A stretch of 64,000 nucleotides of DNA from positions 49,969,755 through 50,033,754 of the forward strand of contig NC_053048.1 of assembly GCF_003473485.1 (NCBI RefSeq), in the 5' to 3' direction. Origin of the DNA: Medicago truncatula (taxonomy: Eukaryota > Streptophyta > Magnoliopsida > Fabales > Fabaceae). The first letter of the stretch is position 1; each line of letters starts with the position of its first letter. Both the position numbers and the translations under genes were made by a program. Under the pieces are notes generated by a model. That model saw only the letters and a program-made list of their open reading frames with translations, had not been told where the DNA came from and ran no database searches. Below are positions 47,774 through 59,689 of this stretch, in pieces.

Positions 47774-48791
47774 ATTAACATATTAGTGGCCTCTAAATAT
47801 TTATACATTACTATAAAAAAAATGGTGTCCATTTATGTGTGGTGTAGTGGGTGGTCACTCACCCATTCTGACCGTGCTTAGCGCCACCAATGTACGGAAA
47901 TTGGACAATCACATTTTAGGCTGTGTTTAGTAACACTAAAAAGTTACTTTATAGTTTGTTGGACTAGCTTATAAGCTCGTTGGATGAAAACGTGATGTGT
48001 TTGGTAACAAGCTTTTCTCACGAGCTTATAGATTTTTTTGAAAAGCTAATTCAAGTAGCTTTTTACCATATAGCTGATAACTTTTTACATTTTCTTCCAA
48101 TAATAACCTTATTAATTTATTTTTATTACTTTTTTACCCTTCTGTAAACAAAGCAACCTCCCACTCACTCACCGCTCACTCACGTTTTGTTTTCCTTCTC
48201 TGATACTATTTCATTGTTTCATCCACTATCATATCACTCCTTGCTAAGAATTGAAGAACCATGTTCAGAGACTTTTTACCAGACACAACAATTGATTAAG
48301 GTAAAAACTTTCATATTTGTGTTTTTTCTTTATCACGTTATAAATTCTTAAAATTGTTTGAAGGTTTTCACTTTTTTTTTCATTAAGTTTTCAATTGAGT
48401 TAATTGGAAAAGAATTGGGTTTCTTCCTCAAAAATTCAGAAACAAGAACTAGAAGAAAATATGTTATTGATGGTAGTTTTTTTATTTGTGATAAATGTTT
48501 TGATTTATATATATTTGTTGTGTTTTTAAAACAAGTGACATACCTTACCAGTTACCAGCAACTAATGAAAATATGAGGAAGTTGTTTACACACAAGTGTG
48601 TGTGTGTGTGGGTGGTTGAATTGAATGTGTTAAGCTTGAAAGCAGAAGGTTACGAGTTCTGTTGTTTTTTTAGCAATATAAGGTGACATTGCCATTGCTT
48701 GATTAAATGAGATGTAGAGGAAAACTATTTATCACAAATTATTTTTGTTATAGGAAATTGATCCATTAGTTTGTTTTGATAAAGTTATAAG

Positions 48792-50017
48792 ATGGCATCA
48801 AATGGTGAAAATATGGACGGAGGAATGACTTTTAAATGGACCGAAAATGACCATGAAAATATTTTTTTGAGCTCTGTATCAAGTTCATTAGGAAGAACGG
48901 CCGTGTATCATTTAGATGGAAGGAGATTAATCAAGAGTTTGAATCTATCATTAAGCGGAAATGTGTGGACAAAACTTTGAAAAATAAGTATGATTATATG
49001 AAGAAGGATTGGCGATTGTGGAAATTTTTGAAGTTTGGAGAAACTGGCTTAGGATGGGATCCTCTTACAGGAAAGCTTAGTTGTTCAGATGAGTGGTGGG
49101 ATAGAAAGATTAAGGTTAGTTTCTTTCATATGTTCATACAATTAAGTTAGAATAAAAAAATGTGGGTAAGATCTCTACTTTAATGTTTCAATATTCCCCT
49201 TTTGTAGGAGAAACCCGAGGCTAAAAAGTTTCGTAATAAGTCAATAGATCCTTCACTTGAGGAATTATAGAATCAACTATTTGAAGACAGTTATGCAGAT
49301 GGGACAGAGAATGTGGCACCCTCTATGGATCCTAATTCTGTTCGACCTGTGAAACATTTGATTGTGAATGTTGAGGATGAAGATGATGAAAGTGGCGGAG
49401 AAGATATGAATCATTATGAGAGTGGAAAGGATGTTTATGCTGAATATAATCGTTATGATCCTCGTATCAAGGACTTATTAAATAATGATAGTGCATTTTG
49501 GCCTGATTTTATGGAAGGGAGTAGCGGCCAAGTGCCTACCCAAGGTGTTAGAGCTACCCAAGTATCTAGTCAAGGTGATGAAGCTACCCAAGTACCTGCC
49601 AGACGTGTTGAAGTTAACCAAGTACTTAGCCAAGGAAATGGTACAAAAAAAACTGCATTTACTCCAAAGGTGGCTAAGAAAATCGTCAAGGAAAAGCGGA
49701 AAGGAAGACAATCAGGAGGGGCAACAAAATTAAGCAATCAAATAGATGCCTTAATATCAAACACTAGCACTGCAGTGGAGCTATTGAATTCTGATGACAG
49801 TTCGGGTAAACATGATAACGCTAACTCAACTGTTGCAGCTGCAATCACAGTTATTAATAGGATGGTTGTTGAAAACAATCTAGAAAAAGGGAGTGCTTTG
49901 TGGTGTTTTGCACCTACTCTGATTGAGAATGAAGTGAGACGGGACATTTTTATGAACATTGAGGATGATGATGGAAGGAAATCTTGGTTGATGTATATGC
50001 AGGCTAATCAGAAGTGA
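48792..50017 (+). pseudogene. Harbinger ORF1: Myb/SANT-like DNA-binding protein (broken)
   Basis: Harbinger ORF1 proteins bind the transposon ends and help the transposase into the nucleus. Exon 1 (48792-49114) starts MASNGENMDGGMTFKWTEND; exon 2 starts at 49208. The trihelix/Myb-like domain is readable only with a frame change at the T7 run (48862-48868), after which FFELCIKFIRKNGR, FRWKEINQEFE and YDYMKKDWRLWKFL follow in one frame, up to DPLTGKL and WWDRKIKEKP. A second lesion is an in-frame TAG at 49268-49270 in EEL-stop-NQLFED. Downstream the frame is open to 50017, encoding an acidic linker, a degenerate 10-residue repeat (QVPTQGVRAT, QVSSQGDEAT, QVPARRVEVN), a basic KKIVKEKRKGRQ segment and the C-terminal conserved part. 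Two lesions make it a pseudogene. Confidence 0.82.
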
Positions 50018-50216
50018 TTTCAATTAGTGTATTTTTAGTGGATATGTAATATTTAAAACTTCTATGAGCATCATATGTTTGAATTATGAGATGGGAACTA
50101 TGTGTTTCCTTTTTTTTTTTTAATCATGAGATAGAAATTATTTATTTTTTATTTCTGAATGATTGTTTTTATATGGTTATGGATGTTTTATATCGTTCTT
50201 TTACTAGTAGGTAATC

Positions 50217-51561
50217 ATGGATGCCGAACGAAAGAAAAAAAGAAAAAGGCATGCACTTTTTTGGAGTGTGACATCTTGTGCAATAGGTGCAATAGCTACA
50301 TATTACTATAAATATATTTTCAAAAAACCATGCAGGAGAAAATTGGGTGCCAGAGATACTAAATGGGCATCCTGTTCGATGTTTAAATGCCTTTAGAATG
50401 GAGCAAAACTTATTTAACCAATTATGTGAAGACCTACAATCCAAATATGGATTGAAGGCAAGTAAAAGAATGTCAGTGCATCAAAAAGTGGCGATATTTT
50501 TATATATACTTGCAAGGGGTGCCTCTAATAGGGATGCTAGAGAGCGATTTCAACATTCTGGCGAGACTATTAGTAGAGCATTTCACGAAGTTTTGGAAGC
50601 CATTAGTGGTAGGAGCAAGGGATATATGGGACTTGCACGTGATGTTATAAAACCAAAGGATCCAACTTTTCAATTTGTGCCACCACAAATTGCTGATGAT
50701 GAGCAATACATGCCCTATTTCAAGGTAAATACTAAAATATAAATAGTTTTTTTTTCATCTCAAAATGAGCAGCTGATTTAACTTGTTATCATAGGATTGT
50801 ATTGGATGTATTGACGGGACCCATATCCCTGCATGTATTCCGGAGGCAGATCAAATGCGTTATAGAGGAAGAAAAGGAATCCCTACCTTCAATGTCATGG
50901 CCAGTTGTGATTTTGATATGTGTTTCACATTTATATCAGTTGGATGGAGGGATCAGCACATCACACACGTGTTTTCCTTCATGCAATCAACACACCAGCA
51001 TTAAACTTTCCAAAGCCACCACAAGGTATTGTTATTTTAATGATTTTTTGTGATTAGTTTTTTTTATTATAGCTAGCAGAGTCTAATTTTTGTTTTCTTT
51101 CTTTAATAGGTCGTTATTATTTAGTTGATAAAGGATATCCAAATCAAGAAGGATATTTGGTTCCTTACCCTAAGGTAAGGTATCATCAGTCTCAATTTGA
51201 AAATGAGCTCCCAACCAATGCTCAAGAAGCCTTTAATCGTTCACATTCATCTCTTCGAAGTTGTATTGAAAGATCTTTTGGAGTGTTGAAAAAAAGATGG
51301 AAGATACTTGGCCAAATGCTAAAGTATAGCGTAGAGACCCAAATTGATGTTATAATTGCTGCATTTGCATTACATAATTATATTCGGATGAACTCACATG
51401 ATGACTTACTCTTTACTATGGTCGAGCATAATCCAAATTACAGGGGTGATGAAGAACTTCCAGATGTTTATGATGCTGATACAAGCAATGAAATTCCAGA
51501 GGATAGATCAACTACGATGAAAGAGACTTGTAACAATATAGCCAAGTTAATATGGAAATGA
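50217..51561 (+). pseudogene. Harbinger transposase (HARBI1-like DDE nuclease), frameshifted
   Basis: DDE transposase with exons to 50724, 50795-51025 and 51110-51561. Recognisable in order: LNGHPVRCLNAFRME, an HTH-like stretch (KVAIFLYILARGASNRDARE), PYFKDCIGCIDGTHIPACIP (first Asp), YRGRKGIPTFNVMASC, VDKGYPNQEGYLVPY (second Asp) and SCIERSFGVLKKRWKIL (Glu). All three catalytic residues survive. Just after ISVGW at 50943-50952 a single base is missing: the plus frame runs into a stop, while the next frame continues in register (SAHHTRVFLHAINTPALNFP). The N-terminal lead-in from ATG 50217 is also out of frame with the LNGHP part. Hence not functional as it stands. Full homologues are about 400-450 aa. 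Confidence 0.87.
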
Positions 51562-53103
51562 TAGCAATAGGCATGTTTTTAATATTATTATGTCATATGT
51601 ATTTAAAGGATCTTTTTTTTTCTTCTAAGTTATTTGGCAAGTTTGATTTATGGTGTCTGGTCGTAATACATTTTATTAATTAAAATTGAGCCTTGAATCT
51701 TGTTCAATAATTCGTTTGATCCATGATGTTGATTTTAATGTTGTGTACGTTAATTAAGGTTTTGTGTGTCTCTCTTCGTTGGATTTCCTCGTGCTCTTTC
51801 TGCTACTGTAACAGAAGAGAATGTATGTGTTGCTCTATGATTCTGATACAATATTTACTAGAGTTATAAAAGCCTTCAAAATGGGGAGCTGACAGTAGCT
51901 CTATGGGATGGTTTGATGTTGTTGCGGCTGCTTGGTGCTGTTTGCAGCAGGCGTTTTGCTTCATGTGTTTTGGTTCATTTGGGACCACGCTGCTATTTGT
52001 TTTTTTTTTTTTTTCCTGTCTGTAGGCTTTGTTTTTGGAGTTTTCATTGTATTAGGTGATGACAACAGCTCCTGGTGTTTTTGTGGTGTGCCTTTCGGTT
52101 TGGCTGTGTTATGCCAGACTTGTTTTTGGCCTCTTGATGTATTTTTCAATTGGTACCAGTCCAATTCTCTACCTATTATTTCAAAGCTATATGAGTCAGT
52201 GAAAAACACAATGATCGATGGGAGAAGTCTGCAGAACTTGGGTGTGAAGCAAAGGAGTGGATCATTAGTTGCGACATCGTATAGAAATACTAGTGTGAAT
52301 GAGTTGATTACTAGTTCAAGTTTTGTGAAGCTAACAAATATGGATGAAGAGAAATGGAATTAGTTTCTTTAGAATTTTCAAAGGTTATTGGTCCTAGCTT
52401 CTGTTAATTGCAAAGAAAGGAATGTGAGAAAGAGGGAGAGACAAAGACTTGGAACATCATACCAGTTTTAGAGGCATTATACATGAATATTGTGTGAAAC
52501 AATAAAGTTTTAGAGGCTTGTGCAATGTGTCACACGGTATACCTTGAATTATATATACATATATAGTTGGTAAATGAGAGGGTGAGTGTTGAATAATTGA
52601 GGTTACATGCCATAATAAAAGTGTGTATAGTAGTGCATACCAATGTTTTAAGGAGATTTAAATGATACTTTATGTGGAATGGGGAAGGTAGAGTACTGCA
52701 CTTGTTTTGTTCCTGTCATGACAGTTTCTTGGTTTTGGCATGTTTGTTTTCTTTGGTATTCTATTAGTAGCCATTTTATTTGGAATGGGGAAGGTAGAGT
52801 ATTGTCATGTTAGGGGTGTACTTGGTACAGTGGTGTGTATAGTGGCTTCCTGAGAAGGGACCAAAGACAATACTTGATTTTCATAGGTTTTGATGAATAT
52901 TCATTTTCAAAGGTTTTTTTTTTTTTGACATAATTGATTTTTTCTTTTAATTAAATAGTCATGTACTTTTAGGTCATTTTATATTTATAACAGCTAATTT
53001 TACCAAACACACTATTTTTAATAAGCAAGCTTTTCAGCTATAAGCTATCAGCTAGCTTATCAGCTATCAGCTAGCTTATGACTTCTTTTTACCAAATAGA
53101 GTC

Positions 53104-54421
53104 TTTGTATTTGCTAGTTATAACATAATTGAGGCTTATCTGAGCCTTTAGCTTTGCAGTTGTAACCGCAAAAGTATTGAGGAAGAAACAAATATATAAG
53201 GAAAAAAAGAAGATTGAAGGTTGAATTTTTTTTTCTTACAAGAAATGTTGAATATGTTAAAGCACGAAGGTAGTTAGAAATTACAAAATAATTTCAGTCA
53301 TTTTTAGTTCTTAAGGCGTTTGGAGGAATTAGGAATTTTTCTTCATGATGAAAGTAATTTCATTTGTGTTGCTGGATGAATATTGTTACCGTGAAAAGTT
53401 TTATGCTGAACAATATTGATCAACCATACTTGTGTATATTTTGTAAGCAAGAATGATAAACTTAGACCTATTAACAATACTGGTTTTGTCTTTTCTTATT
53501 CTCTCTTGGTGGCTTGGTGCATTACTTTTTTTTTTCTTTACACTTTTCGATGCGTTACTTTGAGAATAGTCGTTTTAGGGGTAGGATTTTCTCCAAATCA
53601 AACAATTGAAAAAAATCAAGTCACATGTAAATTGACAAAATTTGACTAGTCTTTATAAAGAAAGATATCTTTCATTTTACGGGTTAATTTTGTAAAGATG
53701 AGATAAATTTGATATAAAAAATCTATAATCATATCAAATCCTATCAATTTGATCCATCTACAATTTATACTAACACACCAAATCCACAATAATAATAATA
53801 ATAATAATAAGCATGATGAGTTTATTTGAAAAAATAAAGTTACATAAAGAAGACCTGACTAGAGTTAGACAATCCTCGATTTATAAGTCACACGTGTCAT
53901 CTTATTAGTCGATTTATAAGGTTGAATTAAATTCAATATCAAAATCTTAAGACACCAATAGATAGGACAATAATTGGCCTTCCACGAATTAAAAAAGAGA
54001 AATAGGAATTGTTTCTCATTTTGACAGCTTACTCATAAGGCTCGTCCCAAAACATAGAAGAAAAGTCAAATGAAATAGTTTACTAATTACTAATATACTT
54101 CCCACTAAAATTTGTCCTTAAAGAAAAATATTCACTATCCAGATGAATGTTTCCAAGCATTATGACTAAACTTTGATTTTCAAGCACCGCACGAGAATTG
54201 TTAAAAAATTAAAGTTTTTTTACTACCTAAATTCAAGAATTGTTAAAAAATTCAAGAATTTTTTTACTACCTAAATTCAAGCATTATGACTATCCAGATG
54301 AATGATTCCATTGATTATGAGAATGGTCAACTAGCTTAACTTTTTAAAAATTATTGTTGACACATTTGAGAAGGCTGAAAAACACATGTAAAATACTAAA
54401 ATGCTCTTCGATAATTAACTG
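53104..54421. other. Intergenic; microsatellite and local duplication
   Basis: A TAA/AAT microsatellite at about 53788-53811. At 54125-54310, 'actatccagatgaatg.ttcca' and 'tttttttactacctaaattcaag' each occur twice, a local segmental duplication. No gene. Confidence 0.5.
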
Positions 54422-56685
54422 CCGATGATATACTGTCAGTGGTGCTTATCGAATGCTTGCATCAGGGGCGCCCACCACTATGCATGTTCCAACGACTTTA
54501 CTTTGGAGGAAGGACGTTCTACTAAAGGTCTCCGTCTTTGCTTGGCGTCTTTTTCGAAACAGGTTGCTGTCGCGTCATTTTTCGGAGATCAAGGCTATTT
54601 GATTAACTTTTGACTCACTAATTATTTCACGACTGAACATTTAATTTTTTTAGGAAAATGGGAAAAAAGTTCAAACTACCCCATTGAAAAGATTTTCGGT
54701 TCGGGGGTTAGTTACATAAAGGGAAAATATTAGCACCCTTTATGTTTGTAGTATTCTACGGGAACCTCTTGGTTTCATTTACTTTTTGTGCTATAAACTT
54801 GATTGTTTTTGAAAAGAAGTTAATGTGATGATTAAAAGAAAAAGAAAGTGAGACCTAATCTATCTACATTTTTTATGATTTGGAAGGACGAATGTCCTTT
54901 GCCAACGTATCCGTGAGGATCAAAACCTCGTAGTTCGGGGTAGAAATTGACGTTTGATTGGTTTTGTGTTTTTTATTAGTTTTTGAAAATGTTTTAAAAT
55001 AAAAAGGCAAGTGGCAAATAAGATTTGGTTTGTACTATTTTTTTAATTTAAAAGAAAATGGACTCACGGTATGATTAAATTGATTGAAAGTTTGATTAAG
55101 AAAAATAAAATAAAAAAGGATCACTTGATTTTGGAATCAAGGTTTATTATGATAATTTGCATGTTTTTGTTGTTTTTGTAATATTAAATGAAAATTAAAC
55201 CAACGGAGGAATAAAAATAAAAGCGCGTGGATTTTTGTAGTGACGTTGGATCACCACAAAATTCCTAATCTAATTTTTTTGCATTTTTTGATATAAGACG
55301 GTAAAGAAATAAAAGGACACACACACACACACTTTTCTCATTTATATTTACATAGGACCTAAATACATTCTAATTGCTGGAAAATAAATAACAATAATTA
55401 AAATGCTAAATAGAAATAAAATAAAATGCAAAAATGCTGAAAAGAAATAAAATGCAAGAAAATAAAAGAAAGAGACAACCGAAGGGACAAAATTCTGAAA
55501 GGACTTTTTCGAAGGGACAAAAAAAGAGGGAGAAGAAAAGAATAACTCGTCAACACAAGCTAAATAGGGAGAAGAGAGAAAAAGTTCTTTGACAACTCAA
55601 GAGAACTTTTGGTGTTGTCAAAGAACTTTTGGTGTGTGAAATTATGTGGAATGAGGGCTCTATTTATAGGTGAGGAGGTTGATGAAAAATGAAAAATTGG
55701 TTTAATGGAAATGAGGACAATATGGTGAATTTTGAAAAAGGAATGTTAAAGTTGACACTTGACTTGAATTTTTTTTTAGACATTGGACATTTTATTTTTG
55801 GACCTATTGACACTTTGTTTTTTTTTTACACTAATTAATTAAAAAAGAAATAAATAAAATAAAAACAAATTAAAATAAATTATGTAAAGTAAAATAAAAT
55901 TAAAAGATGGAAAATAAAAGGTAAGATAAAACTAAAAGACTAAGAAAATAAAAAAAAGATAAAAAAGTGAGAAGAGGGGTCGGAATCGGTACAAAGATGA
56001 GGTATTTTAAAATACCTTTCTGCCGAATTTTTTTCGAAAAGCCAAAGAATATTTTGGGTCAGAGGGTGTATGAATGTAGGTTCTTAGGTAAAAAATTGGG
56101 GTATGACAGTTGCCCTCCAAGACAAACTTGTTCCGTAGAGGCATTATTCCATTCGAGGCTTAGCTGTGTGTTTCTGGATGTGGCCAACAAGAATCAGAGA
56201 CTCACTTATTTTTGTGTTGTCATTTTTTTGGCCAGTTATGGCAGTTGGTTAGAAACTGACTATGTGTTTATTCAACAGATCCATCTAATATTGTGGATTA
56301 TTTCTATCAATTTGGTACTTCATCCGGTTGTGGTAAATCTCGATGTTCTCTATTGCATCTGATTTGGTTTGCTTGTTCGTGGGTGTTATGGAAGGAAAGA
56401 TATGACAGGTTGTAACACAATACCAAAAAATCGGCGATGCATATATTGGAGAATGTTAAACTCCTTTCCTTCTCGAAGTTTAAAGCTAAATTTGTAAACT
56501 TTTATTATAGCTTTCATAATTGGTGCCAAAACTCGTTCTTATGTGCGGGTATTGGCTAGTTTATTTTGCTCTTTGTTGCACTGTTGTTGTATTTTTCAGA
56601 TGTCTTAGGTGGTATATCTTGTGCCGTCAAGATAGTCTGTTGTTTCATGTTAATATATCATTTTGATTTCTTAAAAAAAAAAATG
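54422..56685 (+). mobile_element. 5'-truncated LINE (zf-RVT region), interrupted by a solo LTR
   Basis: 54430-54567 encodes YTVSGAYRMLASGAPTTMHV, then LLWRKDVLLKVSVFAWRLFR and NRL. The reading resumes at 56109 with PSKTNLFRRGIIPFEA (the Pro-Ser part shared with the duplicated target), then pieces of 'GTSSGCGKSR', 'LIWFACSWVLWKER' and 'AMHILENVKLLSFSKFKAKF'. These are the zinc-binding (zf-RVT) and C-terminal parts of plant L1-type LINE ORF2. It ends gatttcttaaaaaaaaaaa (about 56685), a poly(A) tail. Several stops show it is dead. Confidence 0.85.
54568..56108. mobile_element. Solo LTR, 1541 bp, inserted in the LINE
   Basis: Starts TGTCGCGTC and ends GGTATGACA (TG...CA), flanked by a perfect 5-bp duplication GTTGC (54563-54567, 56109-56113). 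No internal domain, primer-binding site or polypurine tract follows, so it is a solo LTR. The long length and the 'aatattagcacccttta...ctacgggaacctctt' segment are reminiscent of legume Ty3/gypsy Ogre/Tat LTRs; that family call is tentative. An AC microsatellite lies at about 55318-55332. Confidence 0.9.
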
Positions 56686-56785
56686 GGGAAAAAGAAAAGG
56701 ACGTATTTAATTCGTTTTCATGTTTACACATAACGTATTTACAATTATTTAATTTTTTCCTTAAAAGCAAATTATTTAATTTTTA

Positions 56786-58176
56786 GGCTTAATACATCAT
56801 TTGGTCCCTTAACTTATTTTTGGTTTTCAATTTGGTCCCCTAACTATTAAGTGTCTCAATTTGGTCCCCTAAGTCTTATGCCGTTTGCTATTTTGGTCAT
56901 CTCCGTTAGTATTTTACAAAATTTGTTAACTCATTTTCACATGTCATTTAAGATTGGTGATCAACAGTTGAATTTAAGAAGCACACATAGCATACCGTGG
57001 ACTCTGAACATAGGATAACTTCTATTACCATCTTCATAAAAAAATCCAGTTTTTTTTTTTTACGTCCAATTTTTTTCCTTACAAAAATTCATCATTTCAA
57101 CTTCATAAAAAATCATATAATCAAATCCTTAAATCTGGAATAAACACCACCACCATCATGTAACTCACAATCAAACTCATTTATCAAATTCATGAAAATC
57201 TTTAGAAACATTTTCCTTCTTCATCGAACTCTGCACATAAAGCAACACAAGAAACAATTCAAATCACCACAAGCAACACAACAAAACAACATCACAACAA
57301 TCATCAAATTAAAACTCATATAACAAATCTCATCTTCATCAACACAAAGCCAAAAAACCCTTAATTTTAATCTGTTTTTTAGGAGAGTTATGAGAAGAAG
57401 AATGGAGGTCATCAAATCAATATGATGATGCTTTTGGGTTTTCTAGGTTTCAGGGAAGGAAAATGGGTTCTATGAAAAGGGAAGATAGGTTCAATGAAGA
57501 ATAATGGAAGAAGGCTTCATAAGGGTCGATTGAAGAATGAGAAAAGGGTTTAAATTTGACATACATATTGAGATGGTATTGATCAAAAACGTTTTTGAGT
57601 GATACCCATTTGAGAATACATGGTTATGAACGCGTTTACCTTCTCTAACAGCTTTATGTGCCAAACAACACTTGATGATGATGGGTTCCTGATGAGTATA
57701 TGGTTCAATTGAGAAAAGGGTTAGTGAGGTTTGTGAGTTTGTGAGGTTAGGTTCAATTCAATGTCAAGAATGCTTTAGATTTTTTTTATTTGGGAACAAC
57801 AATTTCTTCATCACCATCATATCTTTTAGGGGTGTTTGGTGTCTGCTATTGCTGGATTTTTCTATTGATGTTTTTTTTTTCTTCCTGGGTATGAAGTATG
57901 GAGATCAAGAGAGAAGAGTGTGAAGATTGTTGGTACACTTCAATTATCACATGTTGTAAGTCCATGGTATGTCATGTGTGTTTTGTAAATCCAGCCGTTG
58001 ATCAACAATTTTAAATGACACGCGGAAATGAGTTAACAGATTTTGCAAAATACTAACGGAGAGAACTAAAATAGTAAACGACATAAGACTTATGGGACCA
58101 AATTGAGACACTTTATAGTTAGAGGACCAAATTGAAAATCAAAAATAAGTTGAAGGACCAAATGATATATTAAGCC
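56786..58176. mobile_element. Mutator-like element, 1.39 kb, long inverted repeats, non-coding interior
   Basis: Starts ggcttaatacatcatttggt, ends 'accaaatgatatattaagcc'. The inverted arms run about 200 bp and include tccgttagtattttacaaaa and its complement. Flanks are taattttta (56777-56785) and taatttttt (58177-58185), 9 bp with one mismatch. The roughly 850-bp interior (57000-57950) has no transposase and could be captured genomic DNA. Confidence 0.82.
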
Positions 58177-58199
58177 TAATTTTTTAATAGTATGAAGTA

Positions 58200-58492
58200 C
58201 TTCTCTGTCCCATAATAAGTGAGTCATTTGCAAAATAAAATAAAAATTGTCTTAAAAAATTGACTCATTTCAATACAATATTAATTACTTCTTTCCAATA
58301 ATAACTCTAATTAATATTATTTTCACCACTCTCAATTCAATATATTCTAATTTAAATTTATGATAAAGAAAAATGCACAAATACTTGACAAAGACACTCA
58401 AAACTATTTTTCCCTCTCTTTCACTTATACGTTTTTTTCTTAACATGTGTGAAATGAGCAAAAAAAACTCACTTATAATGGGAAGGAGTGAG
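58200..58492. mobile_element. Stowaway-like MITE
   Basis: TA|cttctctgtcccataataag at the left and cttataatgggaaggagtgag|TA at the right. TIRs of about 28 bp (…ataagtgagtc) and a TA duplication. Confidence 0.87.
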
Positions 58493-58505
58493 TACTTAAC
58501 TACTA

Positions 58506-58807
58506 CATTCATCCCTAATTATAAGACTTTGTTGAGAATTTTTCTATCTCTTTTTATAAGACCCCTTTGTTATTTCAACTATATTAATTACTTCTTTACC
58601 TAAATACCCCTAATTATTATACAAATTTTTCTTTAATAAGCAATAATTATTTAATAAGCAATAATTATCATGTTGAAAACTTAAACTAACTTTCTCTTAA
58701 AGTATAAATTGTAAAAACAGTAGTGATTACAAATATCTTTAATACAAATATCAACTTTCTTAATTCTTGCAATTTTGGCAAAATGATCTTATATTCAGAA
58801 ACGGAGG
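58506..58807. mobile_element. Stowaway-like MITE, adjacent to the previous one
   Basis: TA|cattcatccctaattataag at the left and 'cttatattcagaaacggagg|TA' at the right. It starts 13 bp after the preceding MITE. The ends differ from the 58200 copy, so this is another subfamily rather than a tandem duplicate. Confidence 0.8.
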
Positions 58808-59689
58808 TAGTAGCACTCAATTTTTTTTAATCAACTCCTTAATTATTTTTTTTGAATTTGTGGTCTTACTGATAACTCTTTAGTAGATCACCATGTTTAT
58901 TTGGGTTCATGAATTAAATTTTTAACGTTGGCCGTTTAAAAAAATCAATGACAATTCTAATAGAAAAAAAAGCATAATAACAAACTGGATCTATATGTTG
59001 TAATGCTGTTCTGCAAGGCAACAATTCTTATAAAAAGATGTAAACGAAGCATTTTTTTAATTAATAAGTAAACTGGAAATCGAAGGCCATTTGGAACCTT
59101 ATCTTATCTAGTATGTAGTATGAAAGATAAACCATAATTGACAAATCTTCTACTTAAAAAAGCACAATGGACACATCTTTGTCTATTACTAGGAGAAGAA
59201 GTGTTGGTTAAAATATCATCAAATATTTGGCATTTGAATATTATTTATTTTTGAAGAACACTTGTTTTGCGAAATAACATCCAAGTGTTCGTATATGAGT
59301 GTGGATTGGTGGATTACATAGTTGAGTTCAACTGCAGGACCTTGAAAGTTAAGAAAAATCGAAATAATTATATTGCGATCAAAAGAAGATGCAAACATGG
59401 ACTATAAAGAAAAATCGAAATAATTTTACTAGTTCGGTCGGCGAGTTAAGAAAAATCGAAATAATTTTACTAGTTCGGTCGGCGAGTTAAGAAAAATCGA
59501 AATAATTTTAAACTTAGTGTCTAGGCTTTGAACCTTGAAAGTTAGTATGTGGACTATAAAGAAGATGTAAACATGCTTTTAAACTGCATGCATTAGATCA
59601 AAATATGAAAACCGCTGTTGGTGCGATCTTAATTGTTGTTGCAACTTCAAAATCCTTTGTATTGTGGCTGCAATTGCAAATTAAACCAC
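58808..59689. other. Intergenic with a 41-bp tandem repeat (59404-59510)
   Basis: The unit gttaagaaaaatcgaaataa + ttttactagttcggtcggcga is repeated about 2.5 times. Flanking this, ggactataaagaa and accttgaaagtta also recur, so the area has undergone nested duplication. No gene. Confidence 0.7.

Larger units (their letters stand above)
47919..53103 (+). mobile_element. PIF/Harbinger transposon, formerly autonomous, 5.2 kb
   Basis: Left terminus ggctgtgtttagtaac (preceded by TTA), right terminus ttttaccaaatagagtc. Both subterminal regions carry arrays of 'agctagcttat/ataagctatcagct'. The ends match those of the Tourist MITE at 30725-31365 in opposite orientation. It contains the two ORFs typical of Harbinger elements: a Myb/SANT-like protein (48792-50017) and a DDE transposase (about 50217-51561), both with lesions. 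The flanking trinucleotide is TTA at the left and TTT at the right, so the duplication has mutated or the right end is a few bases off. Confidence 0.8.

Noticed and set aside
51932-52363. 143-codon open frame downstream of the transposase
   Set aside because: Starts within T-rich Harbinger 3' sequence and has no matching domain. I could not show it is a third Harbinger gene.
55967-56362. 131-codon open frame
   Set aside because: Its first third is the LTR end and the rest reads across the LINE in a non-coding frame.
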